Origin: Paraburkholderia bannensis NBRC 103871
GTDB taxonomy: Bacteria; Pseudomonadota; Gammaproteobacteria; Burkholderiales; Burkholderiaceae
Assembly: GCF_000685015.1 (NCBI RefSeq)
Contig: NZ_BAYA01000040.1
Location: 1-54,020 of the forward strand
Direction: 5' to 3'
DNA length: 54,020 nt
Position numbers and translations under genes: made by a program. A model generated the notes under the pieces. That model had not been told where the DNA came from and made no database searches. It worked only from the letters and a program-made list of their open reading frames with translations. This document shows, piece after piece, positions 18,008 to 25,758 of this stretch. The stretch's first letter is position 1. Every line of letters begins with the position of its first letter.

Positions 18008-18450
18008 GCACACACCTCGCCTTCGTTGACCGCGTCGTGCAGCGCCGCACAGGCGTGCGGCGACAGATGCTCGTGCACCGCCAGCCATTGGTCGTCGCGG
18101 CGCGCGAAGGCAATCGTCTCGCGCTCGTCGAGCGTTTCGCTGCCCGCATGGGTCGCGACGCGCGTGCGCACGTTATGCACGAACAGCGCCACGTCGCCAA
18201 TGCATTGCACGCTGCGCGAGCGCGATTCGCAGCCCAGCACGCGAAAGCCGTCTTCGCGCTCCCACTGGCGCCACAGCGCTTCATAGGCGGCGCGCGTGGG
18301 CAGCGGCTCGCTCACGTGATGAAACACGAAGCTCGCATCGGGCGCGAAGGCCGCGAAATAAGCGTCGCGGTCGTGGCGCGCGAAGGAATCGATCAGGGCG
18401 TCGGCGGCGGCCAGCACCTGGGTTTCTGTGTCGCGTTCGGTCTCGCTCAT
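18004..18450 (-). CDS. NTF2-like (SnoaL/DUF4440-type) small protein
   Basis: 148-residue protein with the pattern of an NTF2-fold domain: a long first helix (LAAADALIDSFARHDRDAYFAAFA), then DASFVFHHVSEPLPTRAAYEALWRQW, and beta strands ending in DDQWLAVHEHLSP. Proteins of this fold act as small isomerases, hydrolases or ligand binders. The His and Asp residues in the pocket positions do not tell which. I start it at ATG 18450, five bases after GGAGAG; a GTG two codons earlier is possible. It is coupled to the aldehyde dehydrogenase gene (four-base overlap) and follows gbuA by 86 bases, so a helper role in guanidino acid breakdown is inferred only. Confidence 0.8.
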   Translation of the reverse strand: MSETERDTETQVLAAADALIDSFARHDRDAYFAAFAPDASFVFHHVSEPLPTRAAYEALWRQWEREDGFRVLGCESRSRSVQCIGDVALFVHNVRTRVATHAGSETLDERETIAFARRDDQWLAVHEHLSPHACAALHDAVNEGEVCA

Positions 18451-18536
18451 GAACACTCTCCGGGGATCTCGTCTGGTTATGTCTTTTTAGTTCGGATGGC
18501 GAATCATCTGGATTCGCCCCGCATTCATGCGTCTCT

Positions 18537-19502
18537 TTAAGCGCGATACTTCACGCCAGGCAGCACGCACAGCATCTCGAAGGCGAGATTCGCGGCCAGC
18601 AGCGCCGTGGTGCCTTGCGGGTCGTACGGCGGCGACACTTCCACGAGATCCGCGCCAACGAGGTTCAGCCCGCGCAGCCCGCGAATGATTTCCAGGCCTT
18701 GCGGCACGGTGAGCCCGCCGATCTCGGGCGTGCCCGTGCCCGGCGCGAAAGCAGGATCGAGCCCGTCGATATCGAAGCTCAGGTACACGGGGCCATCGCC
18801 CATCTGCTCGCGCACTTCCTTCATCAGCGTTTCGAGCGAGCGGTTCCAGCACGCCTCGGCCTGCACCACGCGGAAGCCCTGGTCGCGGCACCAGTCGAAA
18901 TCCTCGGCGTGATAGCCGGTGCCGCGCAGGCCGATCTGCACCACGCGGTCGCAATCGAGCAGGCCCTCTTCCACCGCGCGGCGGAACGGCGTGCCGTGAG
19001 CGATTTTCTCGCCGTACATGGTGTCGTTGACGTCGGCGTGCGCGTCCACGTGGACGACGCCCACCTTGCCGTACTTCTTGTGCATCGCGCGCAGGATCGG
19101 CAGCGCGATGGTGTGATCGCCGCCCAGCGTCACCGGCTTGCAGCCGCCGGCGATGATGCCGTCGTACGCGGCCTCGATATCGGCAATCGCCTTGTGGATG
19201 TCGAACGGATTGATCGCCACGTCGCCGATATCGGCCACCTGGAGCGAGTCGAACGGCGCGGCGCGCGTCGCCATGTTATAGGGCCGCAGCAGCACCGATT
19301 CGGCGCGGATCTGGCGCGGGCCAAGGCGCGCGCCGTTGCGGTTAGACGTGCCCAGATCGAACGGCACGCCGACGAAACAGGCGTCAAGCCCCGCGCTGGT
19401 TTCGGCGATCGGCAGGCGCATCATCGAGGCGATGCCGCCAAAGCGCGGCATGGCGTTGCCGGAGAGAGGCTGATTCAGCGTGGTGTTGTGGGAGTCGTTC
19501 AT
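18537..19502 (-). CDS. gbuA: Guanidinobutyrase (ureohydrolase, agmatinase/arginase family)
   Basis: 321-residue manganese ureohydrolase. The metal ligands are visible in GGDHT, VHVDAHADVND and SFDIDGLDPAFAPGTGTPE. The stretches MPRFGGIASMMRLP, RPYNMATRAAPFDSL and QIGLRGTGY match what I recall of Pseudomonas aeruginosa GbuA (4-guanidinobutyrate to 4-aminobutyrate plus urea) better than GpuA or agmatinase. Start ATG at 19500-19502 gives MNDSHNTTLNQ. A longer in-frame reading continues through the promoter region and back into the LysR gene and is not real. It is the first gene of a four-gene run with an NTF2-like protein, an aldehyde dehydrogenase and an NCS1 permease, divergent from a LysR regulator. 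Confidence 0.88.
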   Translation of the reverse strand: MNDSHNTTLNQPLSGNAMPRFGGIASMMRLPIAETSAGLDACFVGVPFDLGTSNRNGARLGPRQIRAESVLLRPYNMATRAAPFDSLQVADIGDVAINPFDIHKAIADIEAAYDGIIAGGCKPVTLGGDHTIALPILRAMHKKYGKVGVVHVDAHADVNDTMYGEKIAHGTPFRRAVEEGLLDCDRVVQIGLRGTGYHAEDFDWCRDQGFRVVQAEACWNRSLETLMKEVREQMGDGPVYLSFDIDGLDPAFAPGTGTPEIGGLTVPQGLEIIRGLRGLNLVGADLVEVSPPYDPQGTTALLAANLAFEMLCVLPGVKYRA

Positions 19503-19516
19503 ATCCGTAAAAACCC

Positions 19517-19611
19517 TGTAAACATCGATCGGAGCAGTGGGTTCAAACCCAATGCTGGCAATGCTAGAGGGAAAAAATTTTGGATAAAATGATGGCCTGA
19601 TGATGTTTACA
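19517..19611. promoter_or_regulatory. Paired palindromic sites between gbuA and its LysR regulator
   Basis: TGTAAACATC at 19517-19526 is matched by its exact reverse complement GATGTTTACA at 19602-19611. The right copy is also part of a near-perfect palindrome (GATGTTTACATC). Both sit in the 138-base divergent gap, one next to the gbuA start and one next to the LysR start, as expected for binding and activation half-sites of a LysR dimer pair. The spacing of ~76 bases would allow DNA looping or bending. Binding is inferred. Confidence 0.6.
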
Positions 19612-19640
19612 TCGACCTGCATCAATGTAAGAGGTATCCC

Positions 19641-20576
19641 GTGCTCGCCAACCTGACCGATTTCGACCTGCGGCTGATCCGCGTTTTCCTCGCCGTGGTC
19701 GACGCGCGCGGGCTCACCGCCGCCCAGGCCGCGCTCAACGTGGGGCAATCGACCATCAGCACGCAGTTGTCGTCGCTGGAAACGCGGCTGGGCTTCCGGC
19801 TCTGCGAACGCGGGCGCGGGGGCTTCAAGCTCACGGCCAAGGGCGAGCGCTTCGCCATGTCGGCGCGCCGGCTGCTGGTGGCCGCCAACAGCTTCTGCGC
19901 CGAAGCCGCGAACATGGATCGCCAGCTCGTCGGCGAGCTGAACCTGGGCCTGATCGGCCATACGCCGTTCAGCCAGAATGCGCGCATCAGCGATGCAATC
20001 GCGCGCTTTCGCCAGCGCGACCAGGCCGTGCGTTTCAATATCCAGATCCGCTCGCCGGGCGAACTGGAAGAGCAGGTGCTCAACGGCAAGGTGGATATCG
20101 CCATCGGCTATTTCTGGCACCGCGTGCCGAGCCTCGATTACACCGCGCTCTTTATCGAGCGCCAGTACGCGTATTGCGGCGCGCGCCATCCCCTGTTCGA
20201 GCGCGCGGGCGAGCCCGATGCCGTGGGCGCCGACGAAGCCGCCGCCTGCGAATGGGCCTGGCGCAGCTATCCGCTGCCCGAGGCGCAGCACTCGACCACC
20301 CACGAGCGCAACGTCACCGCCATCGCCGACAACATGGAAGCCGTCGCGCTGCTGATCCTCTCCGGCCATCACCTGGGTTACCTGCCGGTTCATTTCGCAA
20401 AACCATATGTCGATGGGGGATTGTTGCGCGCCGTGAATCCGGCGGCGCTGCGTTACGACGTGACGTTCCACATGGTCACGCGGCGCGCGCCGCATGCGGG
20501 CGATATCCAGCGCGCGTTCATCGACGACCTGCGCGCCGTGCACCTGAACGAAATGGCGCCGGAGGCGGCGCTGTAG
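19641..20576 (+). CDS. LysR-family regulator of the gbu operon
   Basis: 311-residue LysR-type transcription factor. The N-terminal winged HTH covers ~1-65 (FDLRLIRVFLAVVDARGLTA, then NVGQSTISTQLSSLETRLGF), followed by a linker helix and a periplasmic-binding-like effector domain from ~95. It starts at GTG 19641 with GAGG seven bases upstream. It is divergent from gbuA, which points to control of that operon by a guanidino acid or GABA-related effector. Paired palindromes in the gap support this. Confidence 0.88.
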   Translation: MLANLTDFDLRLIRVFLAVVDARGLTAAQAALNVGQSTISTQLSSLETRLGFRLCERGRGGFKLTAKGERFAMSARRLLVAANSFCAEAANMDRQLVGELNLGLIGHTPFSQNARISDAIARFRQRDQAVRFNIQIRSPGELEEQVLNGKVDIAIGYFWHRVPSLDYTALFIERQYAYCGARHPLFERAGEPDAVGADEAAACEWAWRSYPLPEAQHSTTHERNVTAIADNMEAVALLILSGHHLGYLPVHFAKPYVDGGLLRAVNPAALRYDVTFHMVTRRAPHAGDIQRAFIDDLRAVHLNEMAPEAAL

Positions 20577-20693
20577 CGCCACGCAGTCACGCAAATGGCC
20601 TTTGACGTAGAATCGCCCTCGCCCCACACCGAATACTTCGCACTCCCCGCTATCCATCCTGCCGTGCATGCGCCTTCGCCTAACGGAGCCATC

Positions 20694-21461
20694 GTGACGT
20701 CACTGATACAGCATCCCGCCTTTCTGTTTGTCGCGCTGATCGTCTGCCTGCCGCTGGCCGCCGCGCTCGGCGCGGTGGTGCTGCACCGGCGCGCGCCGCT
20801 CTCCGAAGAAGCGCGCGAGAACTACAACGTCGTGCAAGGCGCGACGCTCACGCTGCTGGCGCTGCTGATCGGCTTCACGCTGTCGATGGCGGTGAGCCGA
20901 TACGACCAGCGCAAGAACTACGAGGAGGAGGAAGCCAACGCGATCGGCACCGAGTATCTGCGCGCGGATCTGCTGGGAGCGGATGCGGCCAGGACCAAGG
21001 CGCTGCTCGCGCGCTATCTGGAGGCGCGCGTCGAGTACTACCAGACCCGCGATCCCGCGACGCTCGCCGCGAACAACCGCAGCACCGCCGAACTGCAAAC
21101 GCAGCTCTGGAACAGCGTGCGCCAGCCCGCGGCCACGCAGCCCAATCCCATCACGGCGCTGGCGGTGGCCGGCATGAACGACGTGCTCAACACGCAGGGC
21201 TATACGCAGGCCGCCTGGCTCAACCGCATTCCGGTGGCGGCGTGGGTGCTGATGCTCGTGATCGCATTCTTCAGCAACATCATGCAGGGCTATGGCGCGC
21301 GCGGCAAAGGCGGACGGCGCGTGCTGATGTTCGTGCTGCCCGTGACGGTTTCTCTTTCGCTCACCCTGATCGCCGATATCGACAGTCCGCGCGCCGGCCT
21401 GATCCGCGTCGCGCCGCTCAACCTGTTGAGCCTGCAACAATCGATACAGACGCCGGGTTAA
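20694..21461 (+). CDS. DUF4239-like membrane protein
   Basis: 255-residue protein with two N-terminal helices (LFVALIVCLPLAAALGAVVL and a GATLTLLALLIGFTLSMAV helix), a central soluble part (SRYDQRKNYEEEEANAIGTEYLR to QPNPIT), and two C-terminal helices (IPVAAWVLMLVIAFFSNIMQ and VLMFVLPVTVSLSLTLIADI). This arrangement matches what is annotated as DUF4239 (bestrophin-like) proteins, with no established function. I use GTG 20694 after CGGAGC; an in-frame ATG at 20595 would add 33 residues of unlikely leader (proline- and His-rich). Confidence 0.75.
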   Translation: MTSLIQHPAFLFVALIVCLPLAAALGAVVLHRRAPLSEEARENYNVVQGATLTLLALLIGFTLSMAVSRYDQRKNYEEEEANAIGTEYLRADLLGADAARTKALLARYLEARVEYYQTRDPATLAANNRSTAELQTQLWNSVRQPAATQPNPITALAVAGMNDVLNTQGYTQAAWLNRIPVAAWVLMLVIAFFSNIMQGYGARGKGGRRVLMFVLPVTVSLSLTLIADIDSPRAGLIRVAPLNLLSLQQSIQTPG

Positions 21462-21610
21462 TCCATGAATGATGCACGCCAAATACTGGTTGAAGCTGAA
21501 ACGCCCATCGGGAAGCAATAACAGCGTCTACCCGCGCTAACATAGTGCCCCCGCGCGCCGCTCCCGCGACGCGCGGAGTTACGTGTGTGTATGTTCAACC
21601 AGGACTCACG

Positions 21611-22222
21611 ATGAAACTCTATTTCTCCCCGGGCGCCTGCTCGCTTGCCTCGCATATCGTCGCGCGCGAAGCGGGCCTCGACCTCGAACTCGACGAGGTC
21701 GGCCTCGGCGACAAGCAAACGGCCAGCGGCAAGGACTTCCGCGCGATCAACCCGAAGGGCTGCGTGCCGGCGCTCGAACTGGACAACGGCGAACTGCTCA
21801 CCGAAGGCCCGGCGATCATGCAGTACCTCGCCGACCGCAATCCGGCCAGCGGCCTCGCGCCCGCCTACGATTCGCTCGCGCGCTATCGTCTGCAGGAAAT
21901 GCTCGGCTTCATCAGCACGGAAGTGCACAAGCGCTATTCGCCGCTGTTCAATCCGGCTTCACCGGAGAGCGTGCGCGCCGACTCCGTCGCCGCTTTGCAG
22001 CGTCAATACGCGCTGCTCGACAAGCGCCTGGCCGACCATGAATGGCTCGTGGGCGACCAGTTCACGGCAGCGGACGCCTATCTCTTCACGACGACCAACT
22101 GGGCCGCGCACATTGGCTTCGACCTGTCGGCATTCCCGGCTGTGCTCGCGCACCAGAAGCGCGTGGGCGCGCGTCCGGCCGTGCACGCAGCGCTGGTCGC
22201 GGAAGGCTTGATCAAGCCCTAA
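21611..22222 (+). CDS. Beta-class glutathione S-transferase
   Basis: 203-residue cytoplasmic glutathione transferase. The N-terminal thioredoxin-like domain begins MKLYFSPGACSLASHI with the beta-class catalytic Cys10, contains the cis-proline region KGCVPALEL and the glutathione-binding EGPAIMQYLAD, and is followed by the all-helical domain (LVGDQFTAADAYLFTTTNW). It conjugates or binds electrophiles and can reduce mixed disulfides. ATG 21611 follows CAGGAC. The gene ends in a 14-base palindrome (GGCTTGATCAAGCC) inside its last codons. Confidence 0.9.
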   Translation: MKLYFSPGACSLASHIVAREAGLDLELDEVGLGDKQTASGKDFRAINPKGCVPALELDNGELLTEGPAIMQYLADRNPASGLAPAYDSLARYRLQEMLGFISTEVHKRYSPLFNPASPESVRADSVAALQRQYALLDKRLADHEWLVGDQFTAADAYLFTTTNWAAHIGFDLSAFPAVLAHQKRVGARPAVHAALVAEGLIKP

Positions 22223-22378
22223 GCCCCTGCCCGAACGACGGCGCACCGTGCATTTACACACTCGATGCACAGCCCGTGCGCCGTCTGCGGGCTCGCGCCA
22301 TTTCCTCTACACTGTCCCGCCTGGGTGCGCTCCGCGCGGAACGCGCCCGCCCCTATTCGCCTCACAACAGGACAGCCC

Positions 22379-23083
22379 ATGAGCGACCTCAACGCTTTCC
22401 CCATCTCCGCCAAGTGGCCGGCGCTGCATCCCGAGCGCATCCAGCTTTATTCGCTGCCCACGCCCAACGGCGTGAAGGTGTCGATCATGCTCGAAGAGAC
22501 GGGCCTCGCCTACGAGCCGCATCTGGTGCGCTTCGACACCAACGACCAGCTTTCGCCCGAATTTGTTTCGCTGAACCCGAACAACAAGATCCCCGCGATC
22601 ATCGATCCGCACGGCCCGGATGGCCAGCCGCTCGCGCTGTTCGAATCGGGCGCCATCCTGATCTGGCTCGGTGACAAGACCGGCCAGTTTCTCGCGCGCG
22701 AAGGCCGTGAGCGCTACGAGACGATCCAGTGGCTGATGTTCCAGATGGGCGGCATTGGGCCGATGTTCGGCCAGCTCGGCTTCTTCCACAAATTCGCGGG
22801 CAAGGAGTACGAGGACAAGCGTCCGCGCGACCGTTACGTCGCCGAATCGCGCCGCCTGCTGAGTGTACTGGAGCAGCGCCTGGAAGGCCGCAAGTGGCTG
22901 ATGGGCGATCACTACACGATCGCCGATATCGCGACCTTCCCGTGGGTGCGCAATCTCGTGGGCTTCTACGAGGCCGGCGACCTGGTCGGTTACAAGGATT
23001 TCCCGAACGTGCAGCGCGTGCTCGAAGCGTTCATCGCGCGTCCGGCGGTGAAGCGCGGGCTGGAGATTCCGGCGCGTAATTAA
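22379..23083 (+). CDS. Glutathione S-transferase family protein (YfcG/Nu-class like)
   Basis: 234-residue second glutathione transferase, of a different branch. The N-terminal domain has IQLYSLPTPNGVKVSIMLEETGLAYEPHLV (~21-50) and NPNNKIPAIIDPHGPDGQ, with the FESGAILIWLGDKTGQF glutathione-binding turn. The helical domain holds QWLMFQMGGIGPMFGQLG and the YTIADIATFPWVRN signature. The Thr-Pro-Asn in the first turn is like Nu-class YfcG/YghU proteins, which have disulfide-bond reductase activity with glutathione and no catalytic cysteine. It is 156 bases after the first GST gene and may have its own promoter. Confidence 0.87.
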   Translation: MSDLNAFPISAKWPALHPERIQLYSLPTPNGVKVSIMLEETGLAYEPHLVRFDTNDQLSPEFVSLNPNNKIPAIIDPHGPDGQPLALFESGAILIWLGDKTGQFLAREGRERYETIQWLMFQMGGIGPMFGQLGFFHKFAGKEYEDKRPRDRYVAESRRLLSVLEQRLEGRKWLMGDHYTIADIATFPWVRNLVGFYEAGDLVGYKDFPNVQRVLEAFIARPAVKRGLEIPARN

Positions 23084-23150
23084 GGCGCGTGCCGCTGTTC
23101 ACCCGGATCGCGCCCCTAAAGCGTCACGCGATTCCGGGTAAACTGAACCG

Positions 23151-23429
23151 ATGGACACTTGCCAATACTGCGGAAAAATGCGCGACGAGTGGGACTGCCA
23201 CGGTCAGGCCTGCCGCAACGCGATTGCGCGTGCGCTGCGGCGTCAACGCCAGGGCCTGCCGATGGTGGCCAACGTGATCCGCAACGAAATTCCCGCTCAC
23301 GCCAGCACCGGCGAAGTCATCAGCGTGCTGTCGCGCCAGCGCAAACGCGCGCGGCGCGGCAACGAGGAACGCCGCGAGCGCAAGGCGCTTGAAAACGCGG
23401 ATAAAGTCGGTGGCCTGGACAGCTTCTGA
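23151..23429 (+). CDS. Small protein with CxxC...CxxxxxC motif, 92 residues
   Basis: Not recognised. The N-terminus MDTCQYCGKMRDEWDCHGQAC has Cys at 4, 7, 16 and 21 with His17 nearby, a plausible zinc ribbon or knuckle. The rest is basic (RRQRQGLPM, SRQRKRARRGNEERRERK) and ends in a short acidic tail. This suggests a nucleic-acid-binding protein, which is inference only. The start is set by the ATG just upstream of the Cys motif; the ribosome binding site is weak. It sits downstream of the second GST, convergent with the LacI gene. Confidence 0.6.
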   Translation: MDTCQYCGKMRDEWDCHGQACRNAIARALRRQRQGLPMVANVIRNEIPAHASTGEVISVLSRQRKRARRGNEERRERKALENADKVGGLDSF

Positions 23430-23471
23430 GCGCGCCGTCCGAAAGGCACTGTTCAGGATGACGAACGAGAT

Positions 23472-24485
23472 TCAGCGCTTGCGCCGATAGTGAATGTGCG
23501 CGGGCACCTGGAGCGATTCGGGCGGCGCATCGCCTTCGAGCAGCGAAAACACGCAGCGCAGGCTATGCGCGGCCAGCTGCGCGCTGTCCTGCACGATGGC
23601 GTCGATACGCAGCGGCAGGCAGTCAAGCAATTGATGGTCGTCGAAGATCATCAAACGGCCCGGCGACTGCGCGAGCGCATTCGCTTCGTTGACGAATTCC
23701 AGCACGCCTTCGAGCAAGGTGATCGAGCCCGCGAACAGCGCCTCGGGATAGCGGCCATGCGTCTCGAACCACGCCTTCATGAGCTCATAACCGGATTCGC
23801 GCTGATAGTCGCGCTGGAACACCCAATCGGCCTGCTCTGCGAGACCGTGCGCCTGCAATGCCTGCCGATAGCCCGCGAGACGATCGCGGCTTGCGGACAG
23901 TTCAGGCTGGCCGCCGAAATACACGACTTCACGCGCGCCTTCGGCGAAAGCCTCGCCGACCAGCGTCGCGACGGTTTCCGTGGCGTCGGTGACTACATAG
24001 GGAATCGCGCTGGTGTCCACGCGGCGGTCGGCGAAGACGAGCGGCAGGCGCTTGACCCACTTCTCGTAGCGCGGCGCTTCGGCGGTACAGGGCACCACCA
24101 CCAGGCCGTCCACCTGATGCGAGACCAGATGCGCAATGCCTTCGGTCTCGCGCACGGGGTCTTCGTCGCTCGTCACGATCACCAGTTGATAGCGATACTG
24201 CTCGCGGCATTGCGATTCCATTGCCTGTGCGAGCGCAGCATGTGCCGAGTTGGTGAGATCGGGAATGACGAGCCCGATGGTGTTGCTGCGCCGCGAGCGC
24301 AGCGAACGCGCCGACTGGGAAGGCGTGAAGTGATTGTCCCGCGCCACCTGGAGCACGCGTTCGACCGTCGCCGCCGAAATGCGGTAGCGCTCGGCATTGC
24401 CGTTGAGCACCATGCTGGCCGTGGTGCGCGACACCTCCGCGAGGCGGGCAATGTCGTCGATGGTCAGACGCTCGAACTGGGACAC
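23472..24485 (-). CDS. rbsR: LacI-family regulator of the ribose operon
   Basis: 337-residue LacI-type repressor. The N-terminal HTH (LTIDDIARLAEVSRTTASMVLNG, ~7-29) and hinge helix (QSARSLRSRRSNTIGLVIPD) precede a ribose-binding-like core (~65-330). Its place as the last gene after rbsB, 157 bases downstream and past a hairpin, points to RbsR. It should bind operator DNA and release with ribose. A candidate operator lies upstream of rbsK. The gene symbol rests on context; the HTH sequence is also near Cra/FruR-type repressors. Confidence 0.8.
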   Translation of the reverse strand: MSQFERLTIDDIARLAEVSRTTASMVLNGNAERYRISAATVERVLQVARDNHFTPSQSARSLRSRRSNTIGLVIPDLTNSAHAALAQAMESQCREQYRYQLVIVTSDEDPVRETEGIAHLVSHQVDGLVVVPCTAEAPRYEKWVKRLPLVFADRRVDTSAIPYVVTDATETVATLVGEAFAEGAREVVYFGGQPELSASRDRLAGYRQALQAHGLAEQADWVFQRDYQRESGYELMKAWFETHGRYPEALFAGSITLLEGVLEFVNEANALAQSPGRLMIFDDHQLLDCLPLRIDAIVQDSAQLAAHSLRCVFSLLEGDAPPESLQVPAHIHYRRKR

Positions 24486-24593
24486 GCGGGCTTCCTGCTG
24501 GCTGGGGGGGATTGGGGACTGCCGGGGAATGCAGCTACCGCAGCAGCCGACGCATGGACGACTACCGTGGCTGCGTGAAAGCGTACAACAGAA

Positions 24594-24626
24594 TGACGGG
24601 CCCTGTAATAAAAACAGGGCCCGTCA
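24594..24626 (-). terminator. Hairpin terminator between rbsB and the LacI gene
   Basis: TGACGGGCCCTGT (24594-24606) pairs with ACAGGGCCCGTCA (24614-24626), a perfect 13-bp stem with an AT-only 7-base loop, 17 bases after the rbsB stop on the minus strand. It probably ends or attenuates rbs mRNA so that the regulator is made at a lower level. Confidence 0.75.
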
Positions 24627-24642
24627 GGTCTAAAAGTGCTTT

Positions 24643-25617
24643 TTACTGCTGCTTATAGAGGTTCAGCGGCACGGGGATGAACTTGTCTACCGTCTGGCCG
24701 TCCGCGAGCTTCTTCGCGGTCTGCACGCCATACTGGCCGATCAGCTCCGGCTGCTGCTGCACGGTCGCGGCCATCTGGCCTGCCTTGACGGCGGCGATCG
24801 CGTCGTCGGTGGCGTCGAAGCCGACCACGGCCACGTTCTTCAGGCCCGCTGCCTGCAGCGCCTTCACTGCGCCCAGGGCCATTTCGTCGTTCTGCGCGAA
24901 CACGCCCTGGATGTCCTTGTTGCCCTGGATGATGTTTTCCATCACCGAAAGGCCCTTGGCGCGGTCGAAGTCGGCCGGCTGCTTCGTGGCGATCTTCACG
25001 CCGCCCTTGGCCGCGATCTCATCGTCGAAGCCCGCGCCGCGCTCGTTGGCTGCCGAAGAACCCGGAATGCCCTGCAGTTCGACGATATTGCCCTTGCCGC
25101 CCAGCTTGTCGGCCAGGAAGTCGGCTGCCATCTTGCCGCCTGCCTTGTTGTCCGAGGCGATGTGCGAGCTGACGTCCGCGCCATTCACGCTGCGGTCAAG
25201 CGAGATCACCTTGATGCCCTTGCTGGTCGCTTCCTTGACGACGTTGGCCACCGCCGACGAATCGGTCGGGTTGATCAGGATGACGTTGACCTTCTTCTCG
25301 ATCAGGTCTTCGACGCTGGCCTGCTGCTTCGCCGGGTCGTTCTGTGCATCGACGGTGATGAGCGTCACGCCGTCTTTCTGCGCCTCGTCTTCCGCGCCCT
25401 TCTTGAGCGACACGAAGAACGGGTTGTTCAGCGTCGAGATCGACAGGCCGACGGTCAGCGCGCCCGATGCCGGAGCGGCAGCCGATGCGCCGCTGGCGCC
25501 CGCGTCTGCGGCGCTGCCCGGGCCTTCCTTCGAACAGGCCGCGAGGCCCAGTGCGAGCGAACCGGCGACGAGCGCGGCGAACATCTTCGAAAGCGATGGC
25601 TGGAACGGCTTGTGCAT
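24643..25617 (-). CDS. rbsB: Ribose ABC transporter substrate-binding protein
   Basis: 324-residue periplasmic sugar-binding protein. The signal sequence ends in LAAC (Cys28), so unlike the soluble E. coli RbsB this one may be a lipoprotein. An Ala/Gly-rich linker follows, then the binding fold begins at TVGLSISTLNNPFFVSLKKG. Later parts match RbsB (LITVDAQNDPAKQQASVEDL, VVGFDATDDAIAAVKAGQM). The start at ATG 25617 has GAGGAGGA upstream on the reverse strand; longer in-frame starts lack it. It follows rbsC by 141 bases with a hairpin in between. Confidence 0.92.
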   Translation of the reverse strand: MHKPFQPSLSKMFAALVAGSLALGLAACSKEGPGSAADAGASGASAAAPASGALTVGLSISTLNNPFFVSLKKGAEDEAQKDGVTLITVDAQNDPAKQQASVEDLIEKKVNVILINPTDSSAVANVVKEATSKGIKVISLDRSVNGADVSSHIASDNKAGGKMAADFLADKLGGKGNIVELQGIPGSSAANERGAGFDDEIAAKGGVKIATKQPADFDRAKGLSVMENIIQGNKDIQGVFAQNDEMALGAVKALQAAGLKNVAVVGFDATDDAIAAVKAGQMAATVQQQPELIGQYGVQTAKKLADGQTVDKFIPVPLNLYKQQ

Positions 25618-25692
25618 AGTCTTCCTCCTCGTTTTAATGTGTGGAGAGTGGATCGAAAAATTATCAGGATTACTACCAAATTCGGATCGAGA

Positions 25693-25717
25693 CATCGCGC
25701 GAAAGCGACGCGCGATG
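25693..25717 (-). terminator. Intercistronic hairpin between rbsC and rbsB
   Basis: CATCGCGCG (25693-25701) and CGCGCGATG (25709-25717) form a perfect 9-bp stem with a 7-base loop. No U-run follows in the direction of transcription. It may protect the rbsKDAC mRNA or let rbsB be expressed at a different level. Confidence 0.5.
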
Positions 25718-25758
25718 CCCAGCAAAGCTTGAAATGCGGTACGGCGGTTACAGCGGAA

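Noticed and set aside
15812..18286. 824-codon plus-strand frame opposite the permease, aldehyde dehydrogenase and NTF2-like genes
   Set aside because: It crosses three genes whose reverse-strand products have clear family motifs; its own product is a low-information Arg/His/Ala string.
18537..20669. Reading gbuA as a 710-residue fusion extending through the LysR gene
   Set aside because: The N-terminal half is the antisense of LysR. A clear ATG for a full-length ureohydrolase exists at 19502.
20595..20693. ATG 20595 as start of the DUF4239-like protein
   Set aside because: It adds a Pro/His-rich leader before the first helix, and GTG 20694 has a better ribosome binding site.
22205..22218. 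GGCTTGATCAAGCC palindrome as a terminator
   Set aside because: It lies within the last codons of the GST gene, has only a minimal loop and lacks a T-run.
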